A stretch of 64,000 nt of DNA from Protostelium mycophagum (GCA_002081555.1 MZNV01001837.1:1-64000), one strand, 5' to 3'; shown: positions 33,130 to 48,372, counted from the stretch's first letter. Program-made: numbers and translations. Notes: generated by a model not told the origin, from the letters alone.

Positions 33130-33650
33130 AAAATGTTAAGAAAAAGTAGATGCAGATCCAGATGACATATATAAACTGATAAAAAATAGAGGGAAACACG
33201 TAGAGATATTAGCAGTGACAAATCAACATGGAATAATCACCACCAAAGAAAATGAAATAAATATAGAACTAACAAAAATCACCTGGTGTAGATGGGATTG
33301 TAAATGAAGCAATAAAGAATTTTCCCAAAACAATGAAAAATGGTACATCTGGGCCCGAAAATTACAATAAAAAAACAGCAGCTAAATCTGCGAAATGTCT
33401 GAAAAAGGCTGAAGCATCTTACAGAGCATTCTGCAGTCCTCACAATCTTTTCGAACTTTTCAAGTCGAAATACAAACACTCCTCTTTAATACTCTAAGCT
33501 GAAGTCTTCCGCGTTCTTTTTGTCAGCTGCTTGCACAACCCCTCGTGGCCTTACTAAAACACAAGCTGAGGGCTTTTGGTCTCAAAAGAATCCCACTGGA
33601 CAGTTGTGACTATACTAGCAGCCACCTTCCAACGTGAGAAAGGCTAAATG
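33130..33650 (+). mobile_element. Possible non-LTR (LINE-like) retroelement remnant, badly decayed
   Basis: The plus strand contains DPDDIYKLIKNRGKHVEIL and KLRAFGLKRIPLD with SSHLP nearby. Spacing and residues resemble the linker before reverse transcriptase and the KLxxFG...SYL part of LINE-type enzymes. The two segments are out of frame with each other and separated by stops. The composition is unusually A-rich compared with its neighbours. Similarity is weak and judged by eye. Confidence 0.25.
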
Positions 33651-33850
33651 AAGTTGCATAGGCTGGAAGGCCTGCCGCACACAATACACACTCCCCGATC
33701 AATTTTATGATTACCATCCCCATCTCGAAAACATGATCTTTGTGAAAAAGACGTAGTGCCACCAGTGCCACAAAACGCGAAGAACAGTCCTTCGCTTTTT
33801 GAATTCTCGCCGTGTTATTTGTCGTGATCCCTGGGATATTCAGCGTATAT

Positions 33851-35977
33851 CTATAAACTCTGGCCTATGTTTGGATTGCGCAACATCTTCAAATTTTTAA
33901 ATTTGGAAATGTAAAGTCTCACTTCTAGATCTTTGTTAAAGTCCTCCTCAAGTCGCTGAGCGAAGCTCTTCTCCAGCAAGACGACGCCGAGCTCCAAGTT
34001 GTGGTTGAAAGACACTGGGTCCAAATTAAATGACCCGATCATGGAGTATGTTCCGTCCGCTGTCATTGTCTTTGCGTGGATATTGCCAACAAAATACTCG
34101 TAAACTTTCACCTGAAATCGTTCAAATATTGGCCAAAGACATTTCGTCTATTGAGGTCTCTTGAAGAATCTTGTTGTAGCACAGCCGCAACGCATTAAGC
34201 TAAGCACAAACAACCAAAATAATGCCCAAACAAAACCCTCAAACTCACATTGTTCTTCAATAAGTGATGGTAAGCATATTGAGATGCCGTTTTTATGCCA
34301 AACACCTCGCTCAGCCTCTGGACACGTATCAGTCACATCTCAATAAGACTCTATACTTACCGATGTCAATATCCTCACATCTACACCTCTGTTTGAGGCG
34401 TTTATGAGTGATTTTAGAAGATCTGGAGGGGGCACAAAGTAAGGTGTCGTGATGAACAGATGCTTTTCGCACCGGTCTATTGCGTCGATTACACTCTTCT
34501 GTATCGTGTAAATTCCTGGAAATCTCAGTGAATGACTTGCGTATTGGATGATCACCTCTTGATGGGTTTGAGCCTAATATTTGTATAAAAACACCCTGGG
34601 TTTGTTATTTTCGAATAAATGTGAAAAGAATTCCATAATCTGTTGAAACAGGAGGATCTTATTGAATTGTGCACAACTTTTAAAAATATATTTGATGAGG
34701 AGATGAGACATTGAAAGATAAAGATAGTCACATTGTCCAGATAAGGTTGTGTGAATGGTGTGATGGAGAATGGCTTCACTTCTGACGCTGAAGAAAATCA
34801 ACCTTGAAATAAAATGTAAAAAGAAATAAAATATAATATTTACGAGGGGTGGAGATCGGGTTGACAAGTCCCTCGTCTTGCTCTCTCAGTTTTAACTTCG
34901 GAACAGGTCTCAATGTGTCAGCCAAAGAAGAGGCGTGAATCTCCTGCAAATTAAAAACGGCTGGGCCGACAATCTTCATGTGTGTGTCACGATAAAATCC
35001 TGATCGTATCGGTCAGACATCTTTGACATCCTGGTGGATAAAGATTCTTTTTACGACAATTTGAGATTGAAAATGCAAATAAAAATGGATGTATCCAATG
35101 GTAAAATAAACTCACTTGTACCACCGACTAAATATCCAGCATATTCACTTCCAATGTTCATCCCGCCACAGAAAGCCAATTCATCATCTACAACGAGTAA
35201 CTTTCTGTGATCTCTGTACAGACTGAAATGGTTGTGGATGCGGAAGGGCCAACGGTTCAAAGGATTGAAACCATCTACAATCACACCGTTCTTCTCTAAT
35301 TTTCGGATATGTTCTGGTCTCAAATGTTTGGACCCCTATCACAACGTTACGAAATCGTTTTTAATGCAAATAAAACTTTCTTTTTATAGAATCAAGCGTG
35401 GCAATTTATGAACATGATTTTAAGAGTAATGCGCACCAAAATGAAATACAGATCACCAGAAGCTCAGTATTAATTTTGCATGAAGTGACATTGAAAATTC
35501 AAGCGATGTACTCACGATTGTATCATAAAGTAATCTGACGTCACAACCTCTCTTTTTGGCATCAATCAACAATTGCAATGTCGCTGAACCGACGAGATCT
35601 GGTTCCACAATATATGTCTCCAGCCAAACTTTCTTTTTCGCCTGCAGATCAGTCAGATCGGAACGACTGGGGTGGCATACCCCTTTGATGGCATCCCACA
35701 TCTCCTCAAAGGCTTCATCTCCATTAGAATACAGTGTCACCTGATTACCTATCGATCCACCTCCCAATTTGTTAAACAATGGATTATAGAGAAGCCTGAT
35801 CAGATCAGAATTTGATGAGGAGTAAGACAAAACATACTGTCTTCTATAGATTGGGATTGTTGCTGGGCTTTGTGGAAGGGACTCAATCGGTGGTGGTTTG
35901 ATCCGTCTCAATGCACTCTGATACATTTGTTTGATCCTCGGCTTAATCGCAAACTGCGAAGAGAGACGAGGTCTCAT
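33851..35977 (-). CDS. Bacterial-type cardiolipin synthase / phospholipase D family protein
   Basis: Two HKD motifs are present: HRKLLVVDDELAFCGGMN and, near the C-terminus, HAKTMTADGTYSMIGSFNLD. Between them are LEKNGVIVDGFNPLNRWPFR, YVEPDLVG-like strands (TYIVEPDLVGSATLQLLIDA), FITTPYFVPPPDLLKSLI and RGVDVRILTS, the layout of bacterial ClsA. The reaction condenses phosphatidylglycerol to cardiolipin. The start MRPRLSSQFAIKPRIKQMYQ is basic and acid-free like a mitochondrial presequence, so action at the mitochondrial inner membrane is inferred. No ClsA-type N-terminal TM pair is seen. The 3' end is uncertain: a GT-AG intron at about 33866-33922 would extend the frame past 33851. Up to eight introns, one about 200 bases. 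Confidence 0.82.
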
Positions 35978-36302
35978 GGTGCGGTATCAATGTGATGTGG
36001 TCTGATGTGTGAATTTTGTGATTCATGATTGTTATTTACGTAAGGCGGCTGCATCCACAAAAAAAAGTTTGAGAAGACCACACATCAGCATCTGATATTA
36101 ATAACTGTTCACAACAGAAGGAGGATCAATCCTTTATCCTTCCTTGCAAGGCTGTTCAAAAGAGGAAAAACTCCGGGAGTTCGACCAAACCCCGGAATCG
36201 TATACGTAAAGCTTCAATCAGGAGTTTTCGTTCAAATCCACGTCACTTCGTTTTCCGAGGCGGTCGGAACACTTTCACGCTAGCTGTATCAACAACAACA
36301 CG
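35978..36302. promoter_or_regulatory. Divergent promoter region of cardiolipin synthase and UDP-glucose pyrophosphorylase
   Basis: 325 bases between start codons. It contains a CACGTCA element near 36240 in the UGPase-proximal half and an A-rich tract near 36058-36066. No other gene is seen. Confidence 0.4.
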
Positions 36303-38122
<1,820 letters not shown>

Positions 38123-38199
38123 AATAAATGCGAAAATGAGTTGGTTTTGGAGATGAGAAATGGAAAGGATTTATAGAGTGTGCTTTGTTTCGGTTTTTA

Positions 38200-41100
38200 T
38201 TAGATGGTTGCGAAGTCGATAAATTGTTGGTCGCTGATGCCGTAAAATGCAGAGTTCGTGATCACGGTCGATGCTGGCTTTGTTATTCCCAGAATGCAGC
38301 TTGTATTGTCTGACGGACATTGTGGGCTTGTAAATACAGTGTTGTAGATTGATACAAAAGATGATAATGATAGCAGCCCTTGCTGGGCATAATTGTTTTT
38401 GATGCTTGAATTGATGAAAGTGATTGTTGGGACAGAGGCTTGAAATAATGGCCCTATCAAATTGTAAGTTTAATTTATGTACAACTAACAAGACTCACCC
38501 GCCACGGCGAAGTTATTTTCCATGGTGAGATCTTGGTACGTACTGGTTGTTGTAGCGATACGAAATGTAGCTTGTGTGCTCTGACAGTTGAAGACTGAGA
38601 GATGGTCCGCCTGTATTCCACTTTGGAAGACGAAAATACCTTCAAAATAAGCACGTGCGTGGCTGTATTATGGAGAACAGAACCTACTTTGTGTTGCTGA
38701 GGAGTTTGAAATTGTAACACCGCTGAAAAATGATGGGTTCGTACAATTGATGGAGAAGGCTCCTGATAAATATTCAGAAGATGTTTGTTATTGAAGCTAT
38801 ACCTCCATCTGTGGCCGAAGAATTATAAAAGTATGAGTCCAACACGGTGAGTGGAGCGGAAGCGTATATGAACCCTCCTGATCCCATGTTGACGAATGAG
38901 TTGTAGACTGTCACGTTCACTAATGTCGATGTCCCTTGCGCAAATAGAAACCCGCCCTGGGTTTGGGTAACGCTATCCGTCGACACTATATTCTTGAATG
39001 TGGCCGGCCCAGCAGTCTGTGTTCATTAGTCTTTGTTCTCACAACACACGGCACTGTAATTTACAAGAAACTTGTTCAAGTGACTCACAGAGATACATCC
39101 TCCATAAGATCCACTCCCACTTCCTATGGAACTTAGATCAGATATCATAGGCAATATTCCAGAATCCGCACTGATGATCCCGCCTGCACACGTCACAACC
39201 AGCTTTTGGGTGTGGACTTACCACTGTGACTAGCGTAACAATCAATAAAAGTATTGTGGGAGATAACAGCTGTTGCTGGCTTGGTAGTGCACATCCCTTT
39301 TAAGCAGATGGCACCACCATCAAAAGCTCGGCTATTTTCAAATAGATTGTTTCTGATTTGCAAATTGAGTGAAGAACAATCCTTGGTTGCTGATATGAAG
39401 ATACTACCACCACTGCCCACAGTTGGACAGGTGTGATTAATGAACCTGCAACTGTCCACAATTATTTGTCCGCTGCCATTTACCACAGCGATGGCACCTA
39501 AATGAATTCGATTTACTTTCAGACAGAAGGTTAGTTTCAACTCACCTCCACCATTATTTGTGTTAGCACAATTCGAAATAAACTGAGTGTTGTAGACTTT
39601 TACGTTAAGGGGAATACCAGGAAGATTCTTCACTTGTATGGACGCTGATCGATTTCAGGAAACGAAAAAGATTTGTAATACACACCCCCAGTATCACTCT
39701 GAGCGGAATTATTCTGAAATAAACTCTGATTGACAATCAAATTGGTCGCCACCACTGCGATCCCCGCGCCACCACCTTCACATCTTAGAAAATCTTATTT
39801 GAGAGGAATTCCGTACTCGCAATGTTGTTTTGAAAAGTAGAAGAGGTGACATTCAACAGAGCACACTTGGTTGCATATATGCTGGCCATTTGGTTATTTG
39901 TAAAAGAACTGTTGTAGACAGAGATGGTCCCGACCAAATTATTGTCAACTGTTCACGGTAAATAATTCTTCGGACGTGGTGAGAACTTACGCATTCTTAT
40001 TGTTTGATTTACAAATGTGCTGTTACTTATAGAGAGGGAAGCCCAGGTGTTAACTTGTACGAATATTTGTGTTGTGTTGAAACCTTGGATGTTAATTTTA
40101 AAATACGCTTGAGGAAACTCACCAACAGTATTGGACATAAATCTACTGTTAGAGATCGAGATGGAAATGATCTTGAGGTTTCCGGAGATTGTACTTCCAA
40201 CACTGGCCGAATTTTGAGTGAAGGTGGTGTTGTAGATCGTCACCGTAACATTAGAGGATAACGGTGTGTTCTCCTCTGTACAAAATCAATTCAGGTATTG
40301 ATCATCAGAACTTACTGAATACAACTGGTCCATAAGCTCCATTATTATTGGAGAATATTGAATTACGGATGTTTAGGCTTCCGCTGGTTATTTTCGGGAA
40401 GATACCCGGATATAAATCGGCGGTACAGTTGGTGATAATGCACGAGTCCAAAACCATCTGTGCATATACTTGATTCTCTATGAAATTAATGACACCCATC
40501 GAAGATCCGAGCAAGGAAATGTTTGTGAAGATACAATTGGAGATCATAATTGGATTTGCCACCATGAAATACTCAATGTCTAATACTGATAATGTCAATT
40601 TTAAATTCAAGTGTGCTCTTACTTGATCCTGAGAAAATCGAGGAGGAGATCGTAATGGTCCCGTTATTGATTGATGTTGCCTTGTTGAAGGTTAAGAAGC
40701 TGTTTGTGAAGATATTTCTCGTCAAGAGGCGGCTTCCTCCGGCACAATTGCTTTCCACTAGAGTGACATTCGCAGCGTTAGTGAAAGATGAATCTGTCAA
40801 TGCGAAGTAATTGACAAAAGTATTATTGATAAGAATTCCATCTGAAGCAGTCAGTGATGAATATAAATATCTACTCACAATCAAAGGTGTTGTATGCCAT
40901 ATTCAGTTTCATTAGAGTGGCATTGCCCATGGATTTGAGCAGTACGATGGGCCTTGGGGTCGGAAAGGGATTCAACCCGCCTGTAAAAATTCCACCGTCT
41001 ACAACCAGACTGTAGGTGTTTGATACGGAGACTATAGCAGGGATGGTCCAAGTGCTTATGAAGGCGCTGAAACTGAGGGTTCCTGAAGTATACACCTGAT

Positions 41101-43386
41101 TCCAAGCACTCACAAAAAAGAAGGAGTTTGATGTAAAAATCGCACCATCGACATTTAACGTCAAATTACAACGGTTAGCAGATATCAGGTACACTTGCAC
41201 GTTGTAGATATCCGGCAAAAAGACGACTGTCACAGATAGTGCTCTGCTTGCCGCCTCCGCCACACCTATGTATCTTCAATAAATTATAATCCGTCTGATT
41301 TACCTCTAGAAGTGAAATTTGCATTATTCACATAAATCGTGACAGAAGTGGACTGATTAAAACATTGGTTCACATTGGCAGCGCTGGCGCTTGGGGTCAT
41401 TTGATTGCAGAAGAAATTACTACCAGAAAGAGATATCCAATTGGGGATAGGCTGCATGTAGCTTCCTACAACACTTATTCGAAGAACACCGCATTTTGTA
41501 TGAATCCTTGCACAACCAAAATTAGATTGCTTCAGATCCGCAAAATCACCTCTGATGCATCCCGAGTCAAGTTTGAGAGTCCTTAGTGAAGATGGAAGTG
41601 TCGGAGGAATGAATCCACTGAAACAACCTCCGCTCAGATCGATATTTCCGATCACTTTCCAATTTGATAAATCTGGAAACTCACCATACATTTGATTATT
41701 AGGGACCTACAGAGAGTCAAATCTATGGATACTACTACCATTCACCAGAAAGTTCACTAATGAAGAGGCAGTGGCTTGACTGATGTTTATCATGCCATAT
41801 GCAGTGCTTCCGGTCAGATTTACTTTGTGTTGTCAACATAAATCTACACGAATAGATCTCACCTAACGACAATGAACCCGATATTAGTGGCGAGAGGTAG
41901 CCACTGAGGTAATTACCACCTAATGTGATCTCAGAAATGGTGGGGAAAGAGAGATCTGACAATGGACCAGTTAAGCCCAGGCCTTGCATCTGTACACGCT
42001 GTAAAAGAGGTAGAGATTGTGGGTTGAAGCAAGTGGGCATTGTCCCAGTGATACCGGTGCGACTCCTGAAAATTGTCATTTTTGAGGACATATACAAAAC
42101 TCACATGTACAAATAAGTGAGTCTCTTGTTGGCGCATATCCCCACCGGAAACGGTCCTGTGATTGGGTTTCCAGTGAGATCCACTTGTTGATATCAGGAA
42201 ATCCATCAACTTGACGAAAAAAGTAGCACTTACGGAGGGCAAGCGTTGTGCTGTTGAGGAAAGGAGCGCCGGTCAACATGTTTCCACCCAGTGACAGATA
42301 CCCCATACCGCTCCAAGTTATATCCGGACACGTCCCAATTAGGTTGAGATTGCCCAAGTTGAGCGATGACAAGGTAGGAAGGTTCTGAGCATTAAAACAT
42401 GATGGTAAACTGCCAGATATAGAGGTCCCAAAACTTCACCAATGGTCAAAAGATGCTATAAATAGATTACTTACAGGTTTAAATTTGATATTCTTGGTAG
42501 TTGACAGATGCTGGGGGGGATGGAACCTGAGAAATCTTTTTGAAATTCAGATGTTATAAATCACTTAATAATTCAACTCACTTATTGAATTTGAGAGATC
42601 CAAGAGTGAGAGTGAAGCCATGTTTCCAATACAGGAAGGTATTGAGCTGTTAAAATTCGAACGGCTGGCGAAGAGAGCCCTTAAATTTTGCAAATTGCAC
42701 CAGGACGGATAAAGCAAAGTCCCTGAGAAAAGGTTCGAAGATAAATCAAATGTGGTTGCCTACTTTCATTTCAGGAAAGAGAAATAAAAATACCAATATT
42801 GAATGGAAACAAACAAATGTTACCTGAGTGAAATTACTGAAACACTCTGGGATCGCGCCGGAGAGTTGATTAAAAGGAACATTCACGGACAGAAGAGGAA
42901 GTTGACAGAAGGTGGAAGGGACTGACCCTGTCATCTGATTATTGCCTATATTGAATCGCGACAGCTGTGTCAACTTGTTGATGTCTGCCGGGATCGGACC
43001 AGAGACTCGATTGCTTTGTGCAGAAAATTGCTGGGTGGGTCAGGTCTTCGTTGTATTGAGAAAACTTACAGTGAGAGCCGTCAGAGAGGAGAAACTGGGT
43101 TGAAAGGTTCCCGTCAGATTGCAAGAATCAAGAACAATGGAGAGAGTTGTCGGACTTCCAACACATGCGACGCCCTTCCAGTTGCAATAAGAACTCGTCA
43201 TGTTCCATTGGCACTGTGAAAACCAGTACTGACCTGATCTCCGCTCAGAGTCAAAATTTTACCACAGATGAAGCCACCTCTGAAACCGGAATATAAATCG
43301 ACTAGAGCGCTTCTAAATACTGGGTTATCCTGCGCATAAATACTGATGATGAAGCAACATAGAAAGAGGCTGTTCGCCAGCTTCAT
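38200..43386 (-). CDS. Giant secreted LRR plus right-handed beta-helix protein
   Basis: A signal peptide starts at 43386 (MKLANSLFLCCFIISIYAQ). The first third is leucine-rich repeats of the plant-like spacing: ISGPIPADINKLTQLSRFNI, GNNQMTGSVPSTF, NQLSGAIPECFSNF, NSISGSIPPSICQLP, TSISGSLPSCFN, GGNYLSGYLSPLISG. From about 41.3 kb onward it changes to short Asn-, Ser- and Thr-rich repeats typical of parallel beta-helix (pectate-lyase-like) folds: ISNSTFVNQTI, SIFSNNNGAYGPVVFS, NTQFISNCANTNNGGG, RNNLFENSRAFDGGAICL. Many NxS/T sites suggest heavy glycosylation. No TM segment or GPI-like tail is obvious at the end (ISDQQFIDFATI). It has about twenty introns and roughly 1,500 residues. It stops 77 bases from the convergent UGPase gene. 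Confidence 0.78.
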
Positions 43387-43658
43387 GACGAGGATCAAGA
43401 ATGAGCGTTGCAACCGAAAAATGAATGATAAGGTTTGTAACCGATCTTTTCTGCATGGAGAATTCAAAGGTTGCGCTCCTTCTTGGTCGCAACGCTCATT
43501 TTTCGAACAGCTTCCTTATGTCAGGGGGACGTCATATGTCACATGTCGATCTTGAGCTCTATCTCCATGTGGCCCCACAAATATCTTCACGAATATTATT
43601 TTAAGCTCATTCCAAAGCGCTCCACCGGGTGTCATCGAATAGAGGAAATACGTCTCGT

Positions 43659-46600
43659 TTATCTGGTGATTTCTGTTGCATCCATCTGCAGCTGCAACAG
43701 CATGTCCTCCACGCTCTTCATCTCGTCTTGGATGTCCTCGCGCTTCGTCTCTTTAGTGTTGTCCAATCCAGAGATCAGGTTCTCCAAGTGTTTAGATTTC
43801 TCTCTAGCTTGCGTCTTAAAGCTTGTGTTCATTGGGCTGTCTTTCTGTATTTTGAAAGGTGATGAACCTGATCGGTTCGAGCCAGCATCTGCCGCAGACA
43901 ACGAAACCGACTTGGTGACAGCTTGTCTTGAGTTTCGTGTGAAGATATCATTCTGAGGCGGGGTGTTGTTCTGTGCTAGAGCATTGTTTACGGAGGCTAA
44001 TTTGGTGGTGATAGAGGTGCTCCGTGAGTGACCTTGAGTGCGTGTGGGTGTAGAGTGCCCAGAGGAGACGGGAGAAGACTTCTTCAATTCTTCGGTCTCC
44101 GAAGTGAGGGAGAGTATCACCGCTTCTTGTTTGCTCCTTGCCAATTCTAATTGCACCAATCTCTCCTCCAACTTATGTAATTCTGAAGCTAATTGTGATT
44201 TCTCTTGCAATAGTTGCGCTTTGGACTGCTGAAGCTGCAAGAAATTCAATTATATTATTCAGTTGTAATTTCATAAAGAGTAGGAGAGTCAATATACCAG
44301 ATCTACGGTGGCTTTCGAAGCAGAGAGTTGTTCCCGCAGCACGGCAGTCGCTTTTTTTTCTATTTCTTGGTTGTCCTGAACCCTTCTTGCTTGTGCCAAC
44401 GCATCCTCCATCTTCTTCCTCATATCATCAGAAGAAGCTTGAAGATTTTTTTCGGAAACTTCCAATTGTTTGATCTTTACGGATAGATTTTCCTTCTCTT
44501 TTTCCAACTCCTTCTTCTCTTGGTCTGATTTTTCTAAAGAAGTTTTGGATTTTTCTGACTCCGAAAATTTCTTGGAAAGTTCTTCCTTCTCCTTCCTGAG
44601 GGACGTGATCTCGTCGTTTTTCGCGGAAATTTCGGTCTGAGCGGCTTGAAATCTCTTCTCTGCAGCCTTGGCCTCTTCTAATGCGTGTTGTAGTTGCCTA
44701 TTTTCCGTTTCCATCTTTACAGATTTTTCCTTGAATGCCTCCAGATCTTTCACATTATTCCGTAATTTTTCCGCCTCCGCCAGAGCCTCCGAAAGCTGCT
44801 TGGACTTTTCTTTCAAATTCTCCTCGATTTTCTGCACAGAAATATTCGCTTGTGTTTCTCCGTCTTTGAGTTGGCCGTTGACGCGTTGTAGTTCGACATC
44901 CAATTGTGACATCTGTCTCTTCGTAGCCTCGAGTTCCACCTGAAACTTCTTCGAATCTTCTTCCACCTCAGTTCGGGCTTGGGTTTGTTCTTTCAAAGAA
45001 TTTTCCAAGCGGGCGATGTCTTCGCGTAATGATGACGTCACAGTGTCTAATTCCCGGGCTTTTCCTTCATGTTTCGATCCCTTCAATCCATCAATAGAAG
45101 AAAAAATATTTTCTAAGAACATTCATAAATTGATATTTTTTGTACAATTCTCTGTTGTGGAATTTGAAGCATTCTCCGTACCTGCTCCATCAACTCAGCG
45201 TGACTTTTGGCCATCTCGCTCAGTTCTTTTGATAACTTGAGTTTTTGTTCCTCTTCTTCTTTTTGTTTCACCATCGCTGCTTCCAGCTGCTTCGACGTTT
45301 CCTCGAATTTTCTCTGAAAATCTTCGGCCTCTTTCTGGGCCTTGTCGGCACGTGACCTCTGCTCTTCAGCGTCTGATTTCATCTTCTCTTTTTCTTGCGA
45401 AATTTTGACAGATGTCATCTCCGTGTCAGTCTGCAATTGGGCTAAGCTGGACTCCAGTTGCGTGATTCTTGTAGTGCAGGAAATCTCTGCGGATTTTCTC
45501 TCTTTCTCTTGATTTGTGGCTTCTGCCTTTAGTTTTTCCAGTGTAGCGGCGAGTGCATCCTTACATTTATAAGTGAAATTGAAAAATAATATTACACACC
45601 CTCTGTTCCATGAACAAAGCGACCTCTTTTGTTTTGCTTGCGAGACCCTCTTCGTATTTTCTTCTCTGCGCTTCGGCATCCCCGGTCAAACTTTGTTGTA
45701 ACTTTTCCTTCTCTTCCTTCAACTTCTCCAACTGCTTCTTCATTTCCTCCTGAAAAATATTCAATTTTAAAAATATTCCAAGAAGTTACCTTCTGTTTGT
45801 TCTTTTCAGATAATTCTTCGTCTTTCTTCCTCATCTCTTCCTCCAATTTAGTTTTTGAGTTTTCCAATTCCGATTTTAGATTCTTTTCAGAGTCCGAAAG
45901 ATTTTGAATCTTCTCGCTGAGAGTTGATATTTTGGTCTCACTTTCGGTCTTGAATTGTAAAAGTTCATCCCTCTCTCTTGCTACCTCCTTACTTTTCACG
46001 GAAATTTCAGCCTATCACATTTCACGGTGACGTCATTATTCGTAAACACACCTCAGCCCTCTGGGATTTGTTGAGCTCTTGCCGCATGACTTCCATCTCT
46101 GCTGCTAATTTGGAGACAGCCTCATCCTTTTCTCCACTGGCACCGGATGCAGCCTCCAACTGCTGTCTTAATATTTCTAAACCCTTCTCAATCCCTTCTT
46201 TCTCCAATTTCAAGGTGTCGTGATCCATTTTTATATTGTCCTGAGAGTCTTTCAAAATTTTAACATATTCGTCAGAAATTAAACTTTTAGTAAAGACAAA
46301 CGAAAATATATATTTATTTAAATGCATCGAAAATTCTACCTTTTCTTGGGATAATTTGTTCATTTTTGAGTTGAGTTCTTCTATCTGCTGCTTCTTGAAA
46401 TTTTCTAATTCCTCTAGTTTTCCTTGAAATTTCTTCTTGTCCTCCTCGTGTGTATTATGCGTATCTGTCACATTCTTTTGTGCCTCTGTAATCTGGACCT
46501 CCAATTTCTTGAGTTCGGCAGTTATCCTCGAAATTTCAGCCTCCCGTGTAACTCCGGCCGCCAATAGAGTTTCCCTCTCCGTGGTGAGATTCGAATTTTG

Positions 46601-48372
46601 AAGTTGCAATGGTTCAACGAGAGCGGCTTTGCGCTGTGCTTCTTCCATTTTCAAAGTGATCGTCTCTGCCTCTTTCTGTTGGTCTTCCAAATTGGTGCGC
46701 ATTTTTGCCATCTGGCTGTGTCAGATTCCAAAAATGAGGATATTCACAGTGGGAAATTGAGGGTTCATGAGGGGTGGAATGAAAATCATAATAAAAATAC
46801 CTCCTCGTCGTGTTGGGCCTTCATGTTCTGCCTCTTCTGTTCAACTTGGTCTAATTTAGCCTGCATTTCCCCCAACTCTTTGAGATAGTTTGTCTCTCTC
46901 GCCTGAAGGGAGGATACCTTCCATGTTCAGCCTTTATATTCTCGAACAAGATTGCACCACAGCACAATAGGACGTAGAGGGAATCCCCTCATCTTATCAA
47001 ATATTTATCAAAAATATCACCTGTGCGAGAAGGTTCTCAAGTCTCAACATGTCATTGTCTATATGTGTCTGCTTGCTCTGGTTGTCAGCCTCCAAAAAAG
47101 AAATCCTCTGATTCAACTTTTGGTTCGTCTCTTCGAGGACAGTGATCTGTCTTTATTAGGTTTGGTCTACCGCGTTTGTAGCGTGATTCTCACGTTAAGA
47201 AGACGTGATCTATTATAGAAAGAAAAAAATAAGTGAAATATTATGATTACGCACCTGCTTTTGCAGCTCTTCCATTTCCGCAGAGTTTGTATTTCCATTG
47301 GCAAGGGTTAATTTCAAGCTGGCGAGTTCAGCCTCCAGACTCTTAACATCGTTCTGTCTGCTCAACATTTCTGATTTCTCTTCCTCTAAAGTCCTCTTTG
47401 CCGCCTCCAATTGTACAATACGCGCCCGCAAATTGACATCGTTGTCTTTCCTGTCGAAATGTCAAGGGATATTTTGATCGTTGTCGTCTGCATTTTCAAA
47501 TTTATGCTGTATATACAAACATTTTCCACCAAAAATTTAGCCAGGCAAAAATTGCGGAAAAATCCACAAAACCATCACAAAAAAATTTGCCCATCCAGTG
47601 GAAAACTCACTGCTTCGCCTGAAATTCGTTCAATTGACCTTCTAGTATCGTCTTTTGTGATATTAGCCTTCTGTTCTCTTCCCTCTGATCTTTTGCAAAA
47701 GTCCTGGACTTCCTCATCTCTGCCTCAAACTCTGCTTTGACCGCCTCGAGTGATTTTTCCAAGTTGATGATGGCCGACTCTTTCTCAATAAGAAAATCTT
47801 GTAGCTGTGCGAGCTTCTGTTCGGTCTGGCTGGTACCCTCGGCTAATTTTAGAACCTTGCATTCTGTGATGATCAGAGGTGATCATGGTAGACGGGGAGG
47901 TGATGGTGGCTCTTTGAGCACTTCTACTTTAAACTACTTATATAAAAATACGTATATTTCGCTGTGAGAAGATGCTCCTAGAGTGCAGCACAGAATCTTA
48001 TGGTGTATTTGTTAGTGCCAAAAAACTCTAGAATCGGTCACCTCTTTCTAATCTGTGTACTTGATCTTGCAATTCTATAACTTGTACTGCATGGTTCCTT
48101 AACAGTTTTTTGGCCTCCATTAAATCGTATCTTGTGTCATCTTCAAACGGTTGAGCCATCTAACACAATGCAGTTGCAAACCTTGTTCGTCCGTGTGTTT
48201 GAGAGTCAATTCTTGTATTTGTTCTAAAAGGTTTGCGATCACTTCGGCTGCCTCTACTGCGAGAAATCATTCATCCAGTCGAAACACGAACGAAGATGAA
48301 GCTCCACTCACACTGGTCTCTTCCCTCTTCATAAGCCCGTCGTTCTTGAAGAAACGTGAGTATGCGTTCCAT
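43659..48372 (-). CDS. Giant coiled-coil protein, unassigned
   Basis: The start MERILTFLQERRAYEEGRDQ at 48372 is supported by two short introns that join LEAAEVIANLLEQIQELTLK to DDTRYDLMEAKKLLRNHAVQ. An inner ATG at 48159 lies inside the second of these introns. Thereafter almost the whole sequence is heptad-rich, Glu/Lys/Gln-rich coiled coil over about 1,350 residues in more than a dozen exons. The C-terminal part has a Ser/Thr-rich segment (SGHSTPTRTQGHSRSTSITT) and the end SVEDMLLQLQMDATEITR. No motor, GRIP, PH or CH domain is visible. It may be a Golgi tether, centrosomal or cytoskeletal rod; the sequence alone does not tell which. Confidence 0.75.

Larger units (their letters stand above)
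32816..33850. other. AT-rich gap with decayed repeat relics
   Basis: About 1 kb between convergent genes with no intact reading frame. The left part (about 32880-33060) resembles the module-free exon of the surface protein at 10.3-13.7 kb. The middle is A-rich. From about 33130 to 33650 the plus strand has interrupted segments faintly like a non-LTR retroelement. Confidence 0.5.

Noticed and set aside
43386-43467. Upstream ATG (MNSPCRKDRLQ) for the LRR/beta-helix protein
   Set aside because: It would bury the signal peptide behind 27 polar residues; MKLANSLFLCC is the better start.
48159-48161. ATG at 48157-48159 as start of the giant coiled-coil gene
   Set aside because: It falls inside a 41-base intron; splicing joins two upstream exons in frame and gives a start at 48372.
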